From: Nectonema munidae
Taxonomy: Eukaryota; Nematomorpha; Nectonematoida; Nectonematidae
NCBI GenBank assembly: GCA_030549495.1
Contig: JAUIRK010000376.1
Location: 124,001 to 188,000, forward strand
Length of the DNA: 64,000 nucleotides
Reading direction: 5' to 3'
Part shown: positions 1 through 12,130 of the stretch, piece by piece
Numbering within the stretch: position 1 is the first letter of the stretch
Layout: the number at the start of each line of letters is the position of its first letter
Program-made: the position numbers and the translations under genes
The notes under the pieces: generated by a model
Told to the model about the DNA's origin: nothing
The model's database searches: none
The model's input: only the letters and a program-made list of their open reading frames with translations

Positions 1-205
<205 letters not shown>

Positions 206-660
206 GACTTCATTCTTCATCATCATCATCTGACTTCATCATCATCATCATCTGACTTCATTCTTCATCATCATCATCTGACTTCATTCTTCATCATCAT
301 CATCTGACTTCATTCTTCATCATCATCATCTGACTTCATTCTTCATCATCATCATCTGACTTCATTCTTCATCATCATCATCTGACTTCATTCTTCATCA
401 TCATCATCTTCATCATCATCATCTGACTTCATCATCTTCATCATCATCATCTGACTTCATTCTTCATCATCATCATCTGACTTCATTCTTCATCATCATC
501 ATCTGACTTCATTCTTCATCATCATCATCTGACTTCATTCTTCATCATCATCATCTGACTTCATTCTTCATCATCATCATCATCTGACTTCATTCTTCAT
601 CATCATCATCATCTGACTTCATTCTTCTTCATCATCATCATCTGACTTCATTCTTCATCA
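206..660. repeat. 26-bp minisatellite grown from the TCA repeat
   Basis: About 17 tandem units in which CTGACTTCATTCTT alternates with three to five CAT triplets. The usual period is 26 bp (CTGACTTC to CTGACTTC). Unit length varies only by the number of CAT triplets, so it looks like a higher-order repeat derived from the adjoining microsatellite. Confidence 0.93.
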
Positions 661-835
661 GCATCACCATAATCAGCTCACCATCGTCACCCCACATCAT
701 CACCCCAACTTCACACCATCATCACTCCACATCATCATCACCCCAACTTCACACCATCATCACCACATACCACCACTCTCACAATCATCACTACCATCTA
801 CATCCACATCATTATCCCTTCCACATCATCATCAA
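661..835. repeat. Degenerate CAT/CAC-rich tail of the microsatellite block
   Basis: Decayed CATCAC-type triplets. A longer segment around CCCCAACTTCACACCATCATC occurs twice near 702 and 741. It grades into unique AT-rich sequence at about 836. Confidence 0.75.
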
Positions 836-3800
836 AAGTTATTAGAGGAATTAACCGAGAATTTTAAAAAATTGTTACAAAATTAATATAAATGAAAGTT
901 TCAACAGGAAAACGATTGCGACTAGTACATATACGAGATCCATCGTATTTAGAAAAGAAGCAGAGTTTGGAAATTAGTGTATATCACTGGTGAACACGTT
1001 TTTCCAAGCAAACATGTATAACATTTTTGAAAATTAACAACAACCTCATGCTTCATAAAACAATTTTTTGAAAGACTTAATCTATAGCTAGGCTTAGGTA
1101 AGTTGCTATGATTTCTAAAAGAGTAGTTATTATTCCAAGTATATCTTTGGTAAAAAAGCTTGAAAACAAATTATTTCAATTTTATTCTAATATTCATTCA
1201 TCACACGATATCTTTTAGAAGCTGAATACGTAATCCCTAAAATGATAACTTCTTTTTAGAAATTGTCATAGCCTAGTTTTCTCAACTGCATGAATATTAG
1301 CAAGGAGAAAAACAACCCTAATTTTGGCATAAAGATCACCAAATATAAGTAAGTGGTTTTTTAAAACTGTTACGAAAATTTTTTAGCCGAAACTGAAATT
1401 ACATTTTCCTTAAATTATGTTTAAAAACATAAAAAAAAGATAAATTAGTATTGTTATTTTAAATTTAAACTAATTAATAACTAGGTTAATTAACTTCCGC
1501 AAACTAACGTCAAATAATATTTGTTCAGTCACGGAGTAAAGTATGGCGAATTCAGGGAGGAAAAAATGAAAACAAGTTTACCACAGCGCACATCTGAAAG
1601 CATAATGAATGAATGTCAAGTGTATCTTCTCCTTTCTGAGAACAAATCTTCCATTTATAACAAATATAACAGAGCGCTTTATATCCTGATGTTAATTAAA
1701 TTTAACGATGCAGAAATTGCATAAACTTAGAGGAAGTCTGATTTAATTAGTCTATATTTGTACTTGGGTCAATGTGGTGATAGTGTCGAGTAATATGCAA
1801 TATTTCACCACGGCTGTACTCTTCTTTTTTAGACATTATTAAAACTAGAAATACACTAAGTACATCATTTTATCCATGGCCAGTTAGTTGGTTATAGAGA
1901 TTGTGTATTGGGTGTGTATCGATGTTGTATGTAAAAATTGATTTATTTTGTGGTTTTGCTGCGCATAAGATAGATAACGTCTACTAGCAGCACTAACTAA
2001 CGCAAAAACGCACACGTTTTCACAATTTTCAATAACGCGATAAATATGCAGAATACAAATCATTCTATAGAATGCGTATAGAGAGGAGAGATGCTGCATA
2101 TGTATAGAGAGAGATGTGTGTGAGCTTTTAGAATTTACATTCACCACCACCACACATCATCATGTTTCATTGAAATAGTGGAAAACATTCATTTTACATC
2201 GCACTCCATTTTTTGCATCGCAGGGACACATCAAGGCTTTCATCATGATAGTCAAAAGTCGCACCAAATCCAACCAACTTCCAGAGCAACAGCCGATGAT
2301 TACCAACCAACTTGCCGATTCGTATTTCTGACTAGCGCCAGTTAAAAGATCTATTCCTCCTATTTGGGGCAACTTAAAAATTAGCTAATTAAACTAATTA
2401 ACTATACACCTACCACATTTAACTAAACAAATAACTAAATTAAATAAGGTCAGTGAAGCCAAACATTTTGCATGAAGAGTTTGATTTAACTTTTGAAAAA
2501 ATTTGCACACATATTGCAAAAAGGTTGTAAAAATCGGACTTGGAAGAATTATCACGAAAAAACATGTAGAAAATGGTAAGTTGTATTTTTTAATGAATTC
2601 TTATAAAGGTAAAGAAATTATAAAGAGTTAATTGTTTTTTTGCTATATTTATTTTAAAATTTTGAAAAGACTAAAAAGCTTGAAGGTAACCAAATGAAGT
2701 TTTTTGAAAAATCAATGCAATAAATCTTTTAACTACGGCAAACAATGAAAAAAGACTTGAAGGCAAGATTGAAAGTTGTTCACACAGTTTTTTTTGAAGA
2801 TAATTGAAATGTTAAGAAATTAAATTTATAAAAAAAAACATTACAAGACATAAATAATAATAGACTGACTACCGTCTTGTATTACTATTATTATCGAAGT
2901 TAATTAAATAATGGAGAATAGGCAAAATTATTGTGAAATATTTCTTAATCACTCGTTTTTTCAGTAGTAGAAGTTTTATTAACTTTAAGGATGAATGAAT
3001 ATTCGTTTTTTATAAACAAGCAGTTCTAAATAAACTGCATTTCCTTGAAAACTAGATTGTTTTGTGGTCCCGTTTTTTTGTGATGAAGAATGAATAAGAT
3101 GAAATTATAAAACGGCATCCTCTCTATACCAGATTTGGCAAATATACATAAAATTACGAAAAACGCAACTTTAGTGATTCTATTTTCCTAATCGTTTGTT
3201 TCATTACTTATTTTTGTTTACGTTTCCCATATTACTCTTATTGTTTCTCATTTTCGTTTGCTCTATTCTGTCTCCACACCTCTATCAACGATTTGTGATC
3301 AAGTTAAACGTCAAAGAATTGCGTAAGGAAAAAGTCCATTTTTAACTCACCTTAATTCAAATCAAATTTGTTTGGTCCCATTCCACCGCTGTTTTTGAAT
3401 AAGCAAATTTGTTCCTCAATTTGCACAATAGTTGACAAGTGCTCACCCAATTTCTAAATGGGACTTAATGTGTACAATTTTGGAAACATATGGTCGAGGT
3501 TAGGACATTAGTGCCCGTATTTGAGTTAGTATCAGAGTATAGTGTTAGGGTTGAGGGTAGGTTTAGTGTTAGCGCAATCGTACAAAATTTACATATACAT
3601 TTATTAACATTCTTGACACAATTTTTCGTATTTATTTGTATTAATACACATCTGACAAAAAACATCTAGACATATATACACACGAATGCATAGATACATA
3701 CGAATAAAAACACACATACATACATATTGACACTATAGACACCATACACTGAAATACTTAAATCTCAAAAACAGCGGTATAGCCTTTTATCGGTTTAATT

Positions 3801-3960
3801 ATAATTAAAATATCAGTTCAGTTTTCAATTACATAAGATAGGGATCCTTTGGTTAACATTAACTCATTTATGTCCGCAACAAGGAGAAGAATCTGTAAAT
3901 CTATATCAATTCCGATCAAAAGATCTATCGTCCCTTTTTCTTTAAAGAAATATTGGGCTT
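836..3960. other. AT-rich stretch without a recognisable gene
   Basis: I find no domain, splice chain or long open frame I recognise here. The 70-codon minus-strand frame at 2160-2372 has more balanced composition than its surroundings, but I cannot name it. Positions 2380-2460 hold a degenerate ACTAA/AATTAA-rich stretch that resembles others near 11.5, 26.5, 42.9 and 48.8 kb. Confidence 0.5.
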
Positions 3961-3964
3961 AAAT

Positions 3965-4263
3965 CAGTGGGGGATCCAGAAATCTTTTGTGGAGGGGGGG
4001 GGGGGGGGTATACTAATATTATCAAAATATTTTACACATTTTATTAGGGAAGAAATTTGAAAACGTATGTAAAATAAATGATTAAAATTATATTACAAAG
4101 TCTTTTCTTCTTTCTTTTTGCTTTGAAAATCGATCAATGACTTCATCAATTTTGATTTCTATTTTAGGGTGGACTCCAACCTTAATTTTTCTTGAATAGA
4201 TTGCTGGTGGGGGGGGGGGGGGGGTATGCATCCCCCCTATCCCTCCCTCTCGGTCCATCCCTG
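3965..4263. mobile_element. hAT-type MITE with 8-bp target duplication
   Basis: The 299-bp element starts CAGTGGGGGATCCAG and ends TCGGTCCATCCCTG, so its ends are imperfect inverted repeats. It is flanked on both sides by the exact 8-bp direct repeat GCTTAAAT (3957-3964 and 4264-4271). CAG ends plus an 8-bp duplication are diagnostic of the hAT superfamily. It contains two long G runs near 3997 and 4208 and no coding sequence, so it is a non-autonomous copy. Confidence 0.9.
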
Positions 4264-4278
4264 GCTTAAATGGTTTAA

Positions 4279-4407
4279 CCCGTTATCGACCAGAATAATC
4301 AGACGATATCTAGTATAAAGCAGAAGATTTGTATTAAAAAGCATTAAAAACGCAGACGATTCACATTTTTGTGAAGTCGACATATGTCGACTGTAGTCGA
4401 TAACCGG
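4279..4407. mobile_element. TTAA-flanked piggyBac-type MITE, family A
   Basis: A 129-bp element with ends CCCGTTATCGAC and GTCGATAACCGG, which are inverted copies with one mismatch. TTAA lies directly outside both ends (4275-4278 and 4408-4411), the target piggyBac elements use. Internal motifs CAGACGATAT, AAGCAGAAGAT and GCAGACGA recur in other copies in this window. It sits only 8 bp beyond the target duplication of the neighbouring hAT MITE. Confidence 0.85.
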
Positions 4408-4411
4408 TTAA

Positions 4412-5224
4412 GAGAAAAAACACTCTAGGAGCAATGATGCATTTTCAGCATATATACTTGATAACCGTGTTTACTGTTCAATCTGGACAAATTGTTGCAT
4501 CCAAGAGACATCTAGATAGGACAAGTTTCAGGTTACGAACAAATTTTCAAAACTATAGGGCGCTTTAACGATGCCCCACACCAACACCACTGAAATACCC
4601 ATCTTTTGATCTACAGGTTTCTTCTACTTGCAAAAATTGATGAGAAACGCCTCATTTTAGAGACTTCGTGAAAACAACCAAAAATTTGTAGGCGAAGTTC
4701 TCCTGGTTCGATTCGCGATAGTGGCATCATGCCCATCTCTTTAGATATGGAAGATCATTCTTCCTTTGGATGCAAACTCGACAAGTACAAAAATTTTAAC
4801 GTGCGCAGTAATCAAACAACAAAACTTAAACTAAAGTTTGTACTTTAAATGCTAACAATCCGCGGAATTAAAAAAATTTTTCTCATAAATTAAAACTTTC
4901 CCATCAAAGCTTTAATTGAAACTGTAATTACCTTAAGAATGAAATAGGCCAAAAAATCCTTTGGAAATAGACGAAAACAAAAAATTCTCAGAAATTTGAT
5001 AAAATACAAAACGTGTCAACAAAAAAATAATTATTTTTCCTCATTCCTCGATTCTAGTAGTATTGATAGCAAAATTTATTATGGCATAGAATCAGAATAA
5101 TAATAAATATTCTAATTCTCAAGGATGACAAGGCAATTTCGATCAAAGGTGTCGTTTGATCACTTTTTAACGAATACTTTGCTAGCATTTTCAATGTAAA
5201 TCAAAGATTTCCGAAACCAATTCT
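4412..5224. other. No feature recognised
   Basis: AT-rich sequence without a frame or repeat I can name. A GGTTCGATTCG string at about 4700 resembles a pol III B box, but no matching A box lies upstream. Confidence 0.4.
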
Positions 5225-5830
5225 TAATCAAAATATTAATTTTAGTTTTGACTCAATATCGGTGAATGAAGTGTTGAACGGCATTTAAACAACTAAAAAT
5301 AGTAATACAACAGACATATTTGTATTAATAGTTGATATAGTAAATATAATCTAATCAGAATTATATTTGTTCGATTCGTGCACATGCTTTTAATTGGTGC
5401 TTAAAGTTAGTATACTTTCCTTGCATAATTTAACAGGTAATTCCAAAATTCTATCCAATTATCGCCCGTACCGATAGTGTATACCAACAGGTAATTCCAA
5501 AATTCTATCCAATTATCGCCCGTATCGATAGTGTATACCAATGGTAAATAATACGAAAAAATGTATTTAAAACAGCTAAAGAATTATTTTCAGTCTAATT
5601 TTGAGATTCATTCATGTCAATTTGGTTTCATAAAATTTTATTCTACAGAACTATTACATTCCCTCTTTATTCAAAAAGTTGTTGATCATCTTGAAACATG
5701 AAAATGGTATTTTCTGGGTATGACTTTTTTGTTGAATCCACGTGAATCCTTTATTTTAAGCCAGATTTTTGATCTTGAACATTTCAAAATAAAATATGTT
5801 GCTTATTTCAATTTTTGTGTAAAAAATTCT
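5225..5830 (+). pseudogene. Non-LTR retrotransposon (LINE) reverse transcriptase relic
   Basis: Broken plus-strand frames resemble the reverse transcriptase of jockey/CR1-type LINEs. From 5' to 3' there is a segment around NEVLNGI and TTDIF; then SKILSNYRP, matching the usual SNYRPIS block; then HSCQFGFIKFYSTELLHSLF, matching the QFGFRK.ST block; then VVDHLET followed by degraded sequence where the catalytic AFDT block should be. Stops and frameshifts interrupt it and the ends are lost. The SNYRP segment is present twice in tandem (5433-5486 and 5487-5540). The relic is old and cannot be placed in a precise clade from these fragments. Confidence 0.72.
5433..5540 (+). repeat. 54-bp tandem duplication inside the LINE relic
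   Basis: Two adjacent copies beginning ACAGGTAATTCC and ending GTGTATACCA, differing at very few positions (ACCGATAG against ATCGATAG). The period is 54 bp, exactly 18 codons. The copies are far more alike than the surrounding relic is to its family, so the duplication is much younger than the insertion. Confidence 0.9.
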
Positions 5831-7441
5831 ACATTTTATGATTTTTTAGCTGAATCCCCATGTTTAACCCTCTAATTAGCGCAATAGTAGTCGTGACCCG
5901 GTTTGTCGCAATGTATTTAAGAGATGCATGTATTTTTATATAATGTTTTACAGCAGTTTGATAAAATCTATTTGATTTTAAATACGACACGAAAAAAAAT
6001 AAAAGTTCAGAAAAATTAACTCTATTATTGTTTTTGTACAAAAATCAACATCAGAGTGTTCTGGACACAAATGCACATTACAAACTAAAAACGCACATCC
6101 AGGGATGGGGGCATTTGAATTCTCTCAATCTCTCGTATTTGGTTTTTTTTTTAAATTTTTTAGATGCTTTCTTAGAAAAAGTTTTGTCCTTACTTCCTTA
6201 TTCAAATTCGTGCTACGTTTTGGATTTTGAGTAAAAATTAATGGCCGTCCTAAAACAATTTTTTATCAAAGCGCTTTTTATGGATACTTTTCCTTTTACA
6301 TACCTTTACACTTGTTGCATATTTTTTACTTGCCTTTACACTTGCCTCATAAAATTTTTTTACCCCCAGGCAGGTTGTATACATTTTTTTATCAATATTT
6401 AATATGGTAAAAAAATTAGCCAAATCTATGTTGGTATCTTCATTACTTTAATCATTATTGTGTAAACTTGAAATCAAAATAAATGTCACCTATCGTTGCA
6501 TTTTAACTCATTGAAAAGGGCGTTTTTACACTTGTCCACGAACTTTTCAAACACTTTCATATTGGAGCAACCTGTTATCGATTTTGGAAGCACATTCCTT
6601 AAAAATGGTATTAAGCATTTCTAGATGTTAGAAGAGAAAAAAGTCAACGGAGCAGAAGGACTGAAAAATTAGTTACCGTATTTTGTCTTCGGACTCATTT
6701 ATAAAGCGCATGTGTTATATAATTATGCGCCCGAAGCAAATGCCCGATTTGGCAATTTGTAGTAAGTAAGTCCCAGCTAACAGATAGGAGTTCCAAACGT
6801 CGGGCTATATCACCTAGCTTCGGAACCAATGAGTCTGAGTGAACACTTACGTATGCCAAATTTAACACGTAGAGAGAAAGAAAGTAATTATGACTGCTTA
6901 CCCAAACTAAGCTGTAGGAATGAAGGAATAAATGAAAGCATTGTTCGTGAGCGAGAGATGAAACGAATTTTAAGGAAACAAAAATAATTTGAAACAAAAG
7001 TATAAAAGTGAATCGAACGCCCGAAACGTATACTTGCGTCGCATAAATACAGTTTTAAAAGCTTACTATGTATAATACAACTTATATGCATTATAATAAT
7101 TATGACATCATCATAAAACACTTTTATTTCAAAACATTAAAAATATGTTTGCTTGTTTTCCATCCATTCATCATTTCAATTAAGTGTCGAGTGTAAATGA
7201 CAACAATCAACTTGTAAATCAATCAATAAGAGTGATCCTTTTAAAAATGTCCTCTTCTTTATTCATGGTTCCGTATCTCTATGTATGATTGATTCACCAA
7301 TTGATCATGGTTCTGTCTATAATACTATGTGTATACTATGTATATTTCCGTTGTTTTAATTTTTTTTGTCTACAAACTTGCTCTTTTCTGCCTATTTGAA
7401 AACATTTTTAGTTGAAACTTTATTTTTTGTAAAACAATTTT
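5831..7441. other. No gene recognised
   Basis: AT-rich, with several short frames on both strands (for example minus 6695-6997) that resemble no family I know and show no splice or start context. No repeat structure was found. Confidence 0.4.
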
Positions 7442-8217
7442 TTGCTACGGCCATTTTTGGATTTTTGCTACGGCCATTTTTGGATTTTTGCTACGGCCAT
7501 TTTTGGATTTTTGCTACGGCCATTTTTGGATTTTTGCTACGGCCATTTTTGGATTTTTGCTACGGCCATTTTTGGATTTTTGCTACGGCCATTTTTGGAT
7601 TTTTGCTACGGCCATTTTTGGATTTTTGCTACGGCCATTTTTGGATTTTTGCTACGGCCATTTTTGGATTTTTGCTACGGCCATTTTTGGATTTTTGCTA
7701 CGGCCATTTTTGGATTACGGCCATTTGGATTTTTGCTACGGCCATTTTTGGATTTTTGCTACGGCCATTTTTGGATTTTTGCTACGGCCATTTTTGGATT
7801 TTTGCTACGGCCATTTTTGGATTTTTGCTACGGCCATTTTTGGATTTTTGCTACGGCCATTTTTGGATTTTTGCTACGGCCATTTTTGGATTTTTGCTAC
7901 TGCCATTTTTGGATTTTTGCTACTGCCATTTTTGGATTTTTGCTACGGCCATTTTTGGATTTTTGCTACGGCCATTTTTTGATTTTTGCTACGGCCATTT
8001 TTTGATTTTTGCTACGGCCATTTTTTGATTTTTACTACTGCCATTTTTGGATTTTTGCTACGGCTATTTTTGGATTTTTGCTACGGCCATTTTTTGATTT
8101 TTGCTACGGCCATTTTTTGATTTTTGCTACGGCCATTTTTTGATTTTTGCTACGGCCATTTTTTGATTTTTGCTACGGCCATTTTTCGATTTTTGCTACG
8201 GCCATTTTTCGATTAAA
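7442..8217. repeat. 23-bp minisatellite, about 33 copies
   Basis: Tandem units of GCTACGGCCATTTTTGGATTTTT. Most of the array is near-identical. Variants cluster towards the 3' side (CTACTGCC, TTTTTTGATT, CGATTT), and one unit is shortened near 7715. Because 23 is not a multiple of 3 and no stop occurs in the unit, all three forward frames stay open over about 500-650 bp. The long frames here are artefacts of the repeat. Confidence 0.97.
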
Positions 8218-8519
8218 GTGGATTTTTATAAGTAAATTTTTGCTATTATAAGTAATTTTTTTATAACGAGATTTTTTGGATTTATGATTGATTTACTCCA
8301 TGAACTGTCGAAGCAAAAGAAAAAACAGAATTATACATCCATTTTAAAATCATAATTTTATCGTTGCACTTATATTCAAAATATCCTCTTGTTTTCCTCT
8401 TCATATTTATAAATCAAATAGGTTATATTTGTTAACTCAAATTCTTTCCGTTCCTTCATATCACGGATAATTTTTGAAAATATATTTATTAGAGATCATT
8501 ACAAATCAATATTTGAGTT

Positions 8520-8798
8520 CAGAGCCGGCCTTAGGCCACTGCAAACTATGCGGCCGAAGTAGGCCCCGCGCTTCTCATTTTTCATTTTGATGATATATTG
8601 TATGATTTCGCTAAATGCAAGGTTTGCAAAGTAAAGTTACTTTGATCGTCATTTTGTGTTAATGAAAAAGTAATAAAACAAATACCTTTTCTTTTTTTCA
8701 AAATCTTATTTCTCACTTTTAAATCTTTTTTCCTACCCACACTGGGCGCCGCGCAATCTATTTTGCATAGGGCACTGCGTCAACTAGGGCCGGCCCTG
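8520..8798. mobile_element. hAT-type MITE with 8-bp target duplication
   Basis: A 279-bp element with inverted ends CAGAGCCGGCCTTAG and CTAGGGCCGGCCCTG. The exact 8-bp direct repeat TTTGAGTT flanks it (8512-8519 and 8799-8806). It has no coding capacity. The CAGGGCCGG end is the same type as that of the larger hAT element at 21688-23855, so the two are probably related. Confidence 0.9.
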
Positions 8799-8806
8799 TT
8801 TGAGTT

Positions 8807-10435
8807 GATTTATTTTTAATCAAATTTATGTGAAAAAGTTGTCTACTATAAAATTTATATATGTAGAAAAAAGGGTAATAATCATGTTGAAAACTGGTGC
8901 ACTTATTTTTTTAGTTAAATTAATACGCTAACATTCAACAGTCTGATACTTCGTTATAATACCCCTATAACATAGAGTTCATTAAAAATTGATTTTTTTT
9001 TTAAATAATAGAATTTTTAAAAATTATTTATTTCTTCCTAAGGGTCATAAGCGCATTTTTTCCTTACGGAGTTTTTCCTAAATCGATTATTCATAAGGCG
9101 GTCTTTTCTTAAAGACAAATTTTGCTAAAGGGATTTTATCAAAGTACTTACATTTCAACCACCTTCTTGACTTTTAAAGAAAAATGCTTGTTTTATACAA
9201 TACAAGGAAGTTTTGGTTTCCCACTGAAAGTAAGAAAAAAGTTCTCGAAGCACAAAATTTTGCAGACGCTCTCCATGCTTTAAAAGTGTGGATGCATTGT
9301 GCACGTATGAAAGAGTTTTTATATCAAAACTTCTTTTTTTGTTTGCTTTCAAAAATTTAACAACGCATTTCTCGTGTAGAAGAATGAAGTTGAGTTGACA
9401 TCTCTCCTCTATAGCTGAATATTTGTACGCTCATATCCCTTCGAATTATTTTTTTGCTACCTTTTGAATTATTTTTGTTTGCAACGAAAAGTCATTTTGC
9501 ATTCTTGAACAGAGTAGTGATGTGCTCAATGTACAATTTTTTTATGTGAAAAATTAATTAAATGACAAAATAGGCTTCAATTTTTTAACTATTCTCTTTT
9601 TTATTACACTTTTAATTAAATTTATAATAATTTGATGGTAATAATAAACAACATTAAAAAGAAATACATATACATTTTAATAATGCTATATAAATTCATT
9701 ACTCCCCAAATTAATCAATGCAACTAAATGACCATAAGTATAATCTACCTGGCCATCTAATTCAGAGGTCATATCCTTTACTCAAAAAAAATCTTTGAAA
9801 CCTTACTACTATATCATTAAAATATACAATATATATATATACAGTACGGTGCGATCCACAAGGTCTAAGTACAAAACAGCTAGGCCCAAAAGACAATAAA
9901 ATGGCTAGTTCTATAATAGCTAGTATAAAAGCTAGCAAGAGATCATTTTTTAGATGAAGAAGGTGGACAATGTTTTGTAATTGAACAATGAACATCACGA
10001 ATGATTCATCAGAAAAAAAACCTTTGAAATAAGATTGGTTGAGAAATATTCAGGCCTGATAATAAAATATACACGATACTGATAAAAAAAAAGTTTAAGA
10101 TCATCAAGAAGATTCTTTAATCAGAATGCTTTGAGAGAGGAAAAAAGTAATTTTGTCATTATAAAAAATTTTTCGAACACACATTGAAGAATATAAATTT
10201 CTAATGAAAAAAGAGCTACCATGAAAGGATCATCATGGAATGAATAGCAAAATTACATACTGTAAAATATAATATGACGTAGAGACTACGAGCCGATAAC
10301 AAATTTGTAGCCAAAAAGATGGAGGTCCTATCGAGTTACATAAGTTACTGTAGAATGAAATATTTTGAGTGAATTAAACACCTAAAGTTGGTTTATTAAA
10401 TAAATTAAGAAAATAATTACCAGAGAAATACTGCA
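8807..10435. other. No gene recognised
   Basis: AT-rich sequence with short frames only. ACAGTACGGTGCGATCCAC at about 9840 looks like one Tc1-type terminal repeat, but I find no partner end or transposase. Confidence 0.4.
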
Positions 10436-10439
10436 AGTA

Positions 10440-11390
10440 GAAGTTATTTTTATGTTTATATATTTGACATTGATTTACAGGTTTAATCGATTTTTTGATA
10501 GGTTTTATTAATTTCATAAAAAATGAACATCATCATTAAATTCTGCATACTTGAAATGTATAAAAAACTTTATATAAGAATAAAAATTTTAATTTTGATA
10601 TGGGTTTTTTATATAAAAAAAAATGAATATCACCGCTGAATTCAGCATGCTTGAAAATGGGTGTATATGTGTAAAAAACATTATATAATTATTTAGATGA
10701 AAAGTTTCTTTTTTGAGATGAGCTGTCATATGTAAATCACATTTTTGACAGGTTTGAATGATTTTCATAAAAAATGAATATCACCACTGAATTCAGCATA
10801 TTTGAAAATTGGTATACATGTGTAAAAAACTTTATATAATTATTTAGATAAAAAGTTTCTTTTTAAGATGCGCTGTCACATTTAGATTTTTTTTTTGACA
10901 GATTTTATTCATTTTCATAATAAATGAATATCACCACTGAATTCAGCATATTTGAAAATGGGTATACATGTGTAAAAAACTTTATATAATTATTTAGATA
11001 AAAAGTTCCTTTTTGAGATGAGCTGTCACATTTAGAGCAATTTTTTGACAGGTTTGATTGATTTTGATAAAATATGAATATCACCACTGAATTCAGCATA
11101 TTTGAAAATGGGTATAAATGTGTAAAAAACTTTATATACTTATTTAGATAAATAGTTTCTTATTGAGATGAGCTGTCACATTTAGATCAATTTTTTGACA
11201 GGTTTGATTGATTTTCATAAAAAATGAATATCACCACTGAATTTAGCATATTTGAAAATGGGTATACATGTGTAAAAAACTGTATATACTTATTTAGATA
11301 AAAAGTTCCTTTTTGAGATGAGCTGTCACATTTAGATCAATTTTTTGACAGGTTTATTGATTTCAGCATAGTTGAAATATATATGTAACA
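10440..11390. repeat. 150-bp satellite array, about six copies
   Basis: The landmark ATGAATATCACC recurs at 10624, 10774, 10924, 11074 and 11224, an exact 150-bp spacing, with a more diverged copy starting near 10523. Each unit carries a TTTTTGACAGGTTT segment, GAATTCAGCATATTTG, TGTGTAAAAAACTTTATATA and GAGATGAGCTGTCACA. The central units are most alike and the outer ones decay, as expected for unequal exchange. No coding function is evident. Confidence 0.95.
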
Positions 11391-11393
11391 TTA

Positions 11394-11498
11394 AAAATAT
11401 TTATAAAAACTTATTAATATCTGAGAAAAATAGGGGGGGGCACTTTACGCCTCCCAGCACTTAAGCGGACAAATTTTGCCCAGCACTAATAGGGTTAA
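11394..11498 (-). mobile_element. Possible solo piggyBac-type end
   Basis: Read on the minus strand, the sequence starts TTAACCCTATTAGTGCTGG, followed by a repeated GTGCTGGG motif. TTAA plus CCC is the usual layout of a piggyBac-type end. No partner end could be matched on the other side of the satellite array, so this is a tentative solo end. Confidence 0.35.
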
Positions 11499-11714
11499 AA
11501 AGAAAACCTTAATCAATTAACTAATTAAGTCACTATTAAACTAACTATAGACAAATAACTAAACTAACTCTCTGACAAACTACTTAATTAAATTACTTAC
11601 AACTAAATAATGATATAATAAATAGGTGGGCATTTGTTATCTGCAGAAATTCTTCATTAGTCTTTTTGGACACTATTATCAGTATATGCTTGAATCAATT
11701 TAGAGAATCTATAG

Positions 11715-12123
11715 CATTGGTTCCCAACCTTTCTATCCTAAGGAACTCCTACACTAAAATAATTATTTTGCGGACCATTCACGGATAAAATTTTATATTG
11801 AAATTATAAGGCTAATGGTAAATATACTATTATATTGGTATATACAGCGCTTTTAAAAAAAATAAGATTTAATTTTAATGAGATATTTGAAGTTGCTTTG
11901 TTGAAACAATGTCATAAATGTTTGGTTGAATGGGAGATAATTTTAAGCGAAGATTCGATTATACATGGGGTCGATTTCTGTATTTAGATTTGATATAAAG
12001 AAGCTGAGAAAAAGCGTGTTCTGAGAAATAAGTTGTAGAGAACGGCATCAAGTTCTTCACCGTCCCCTTATCTACTCTTCACGGACTCCTTGGGTTCCAC
12101 AGACCCCAGGTTGGGAACCACTG
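11715..12123. mobile_element. hAT-type MITE (CAGTGGTTCCCAACC family)
   Basis: A 409-bp element with ends CATTGGTTCCCAACCT and AGGTTGGGAACCACTG, inverted copies with one mismatch. The flanking 8-mers ATCTATAG and ATATATAG differ at one base, consistent with a slightly aged 8-bp target duplication. It has no transposase frame. Confidence 0.87.
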
Positions 12124-12130
12124 ATATATA

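Noticed and set aside
7366-8028. Three long overlapping hydrophobic repeat proteins on the plus strand
   Set aside because: They are the three frames of one 23-bp minisatellite without stops; the frames show no domain and no coding bias.
7442-8217. CRISPR-like array
   Set aside because: Units are contiguous 23-bp tandem copies without unique spacers, in animal DNA.
9840-9870. Tc1-type element starting ACAGTACGGTGCGATCCAC
   Set aside because: Only one candidate end was seen; no second end and no transposase.
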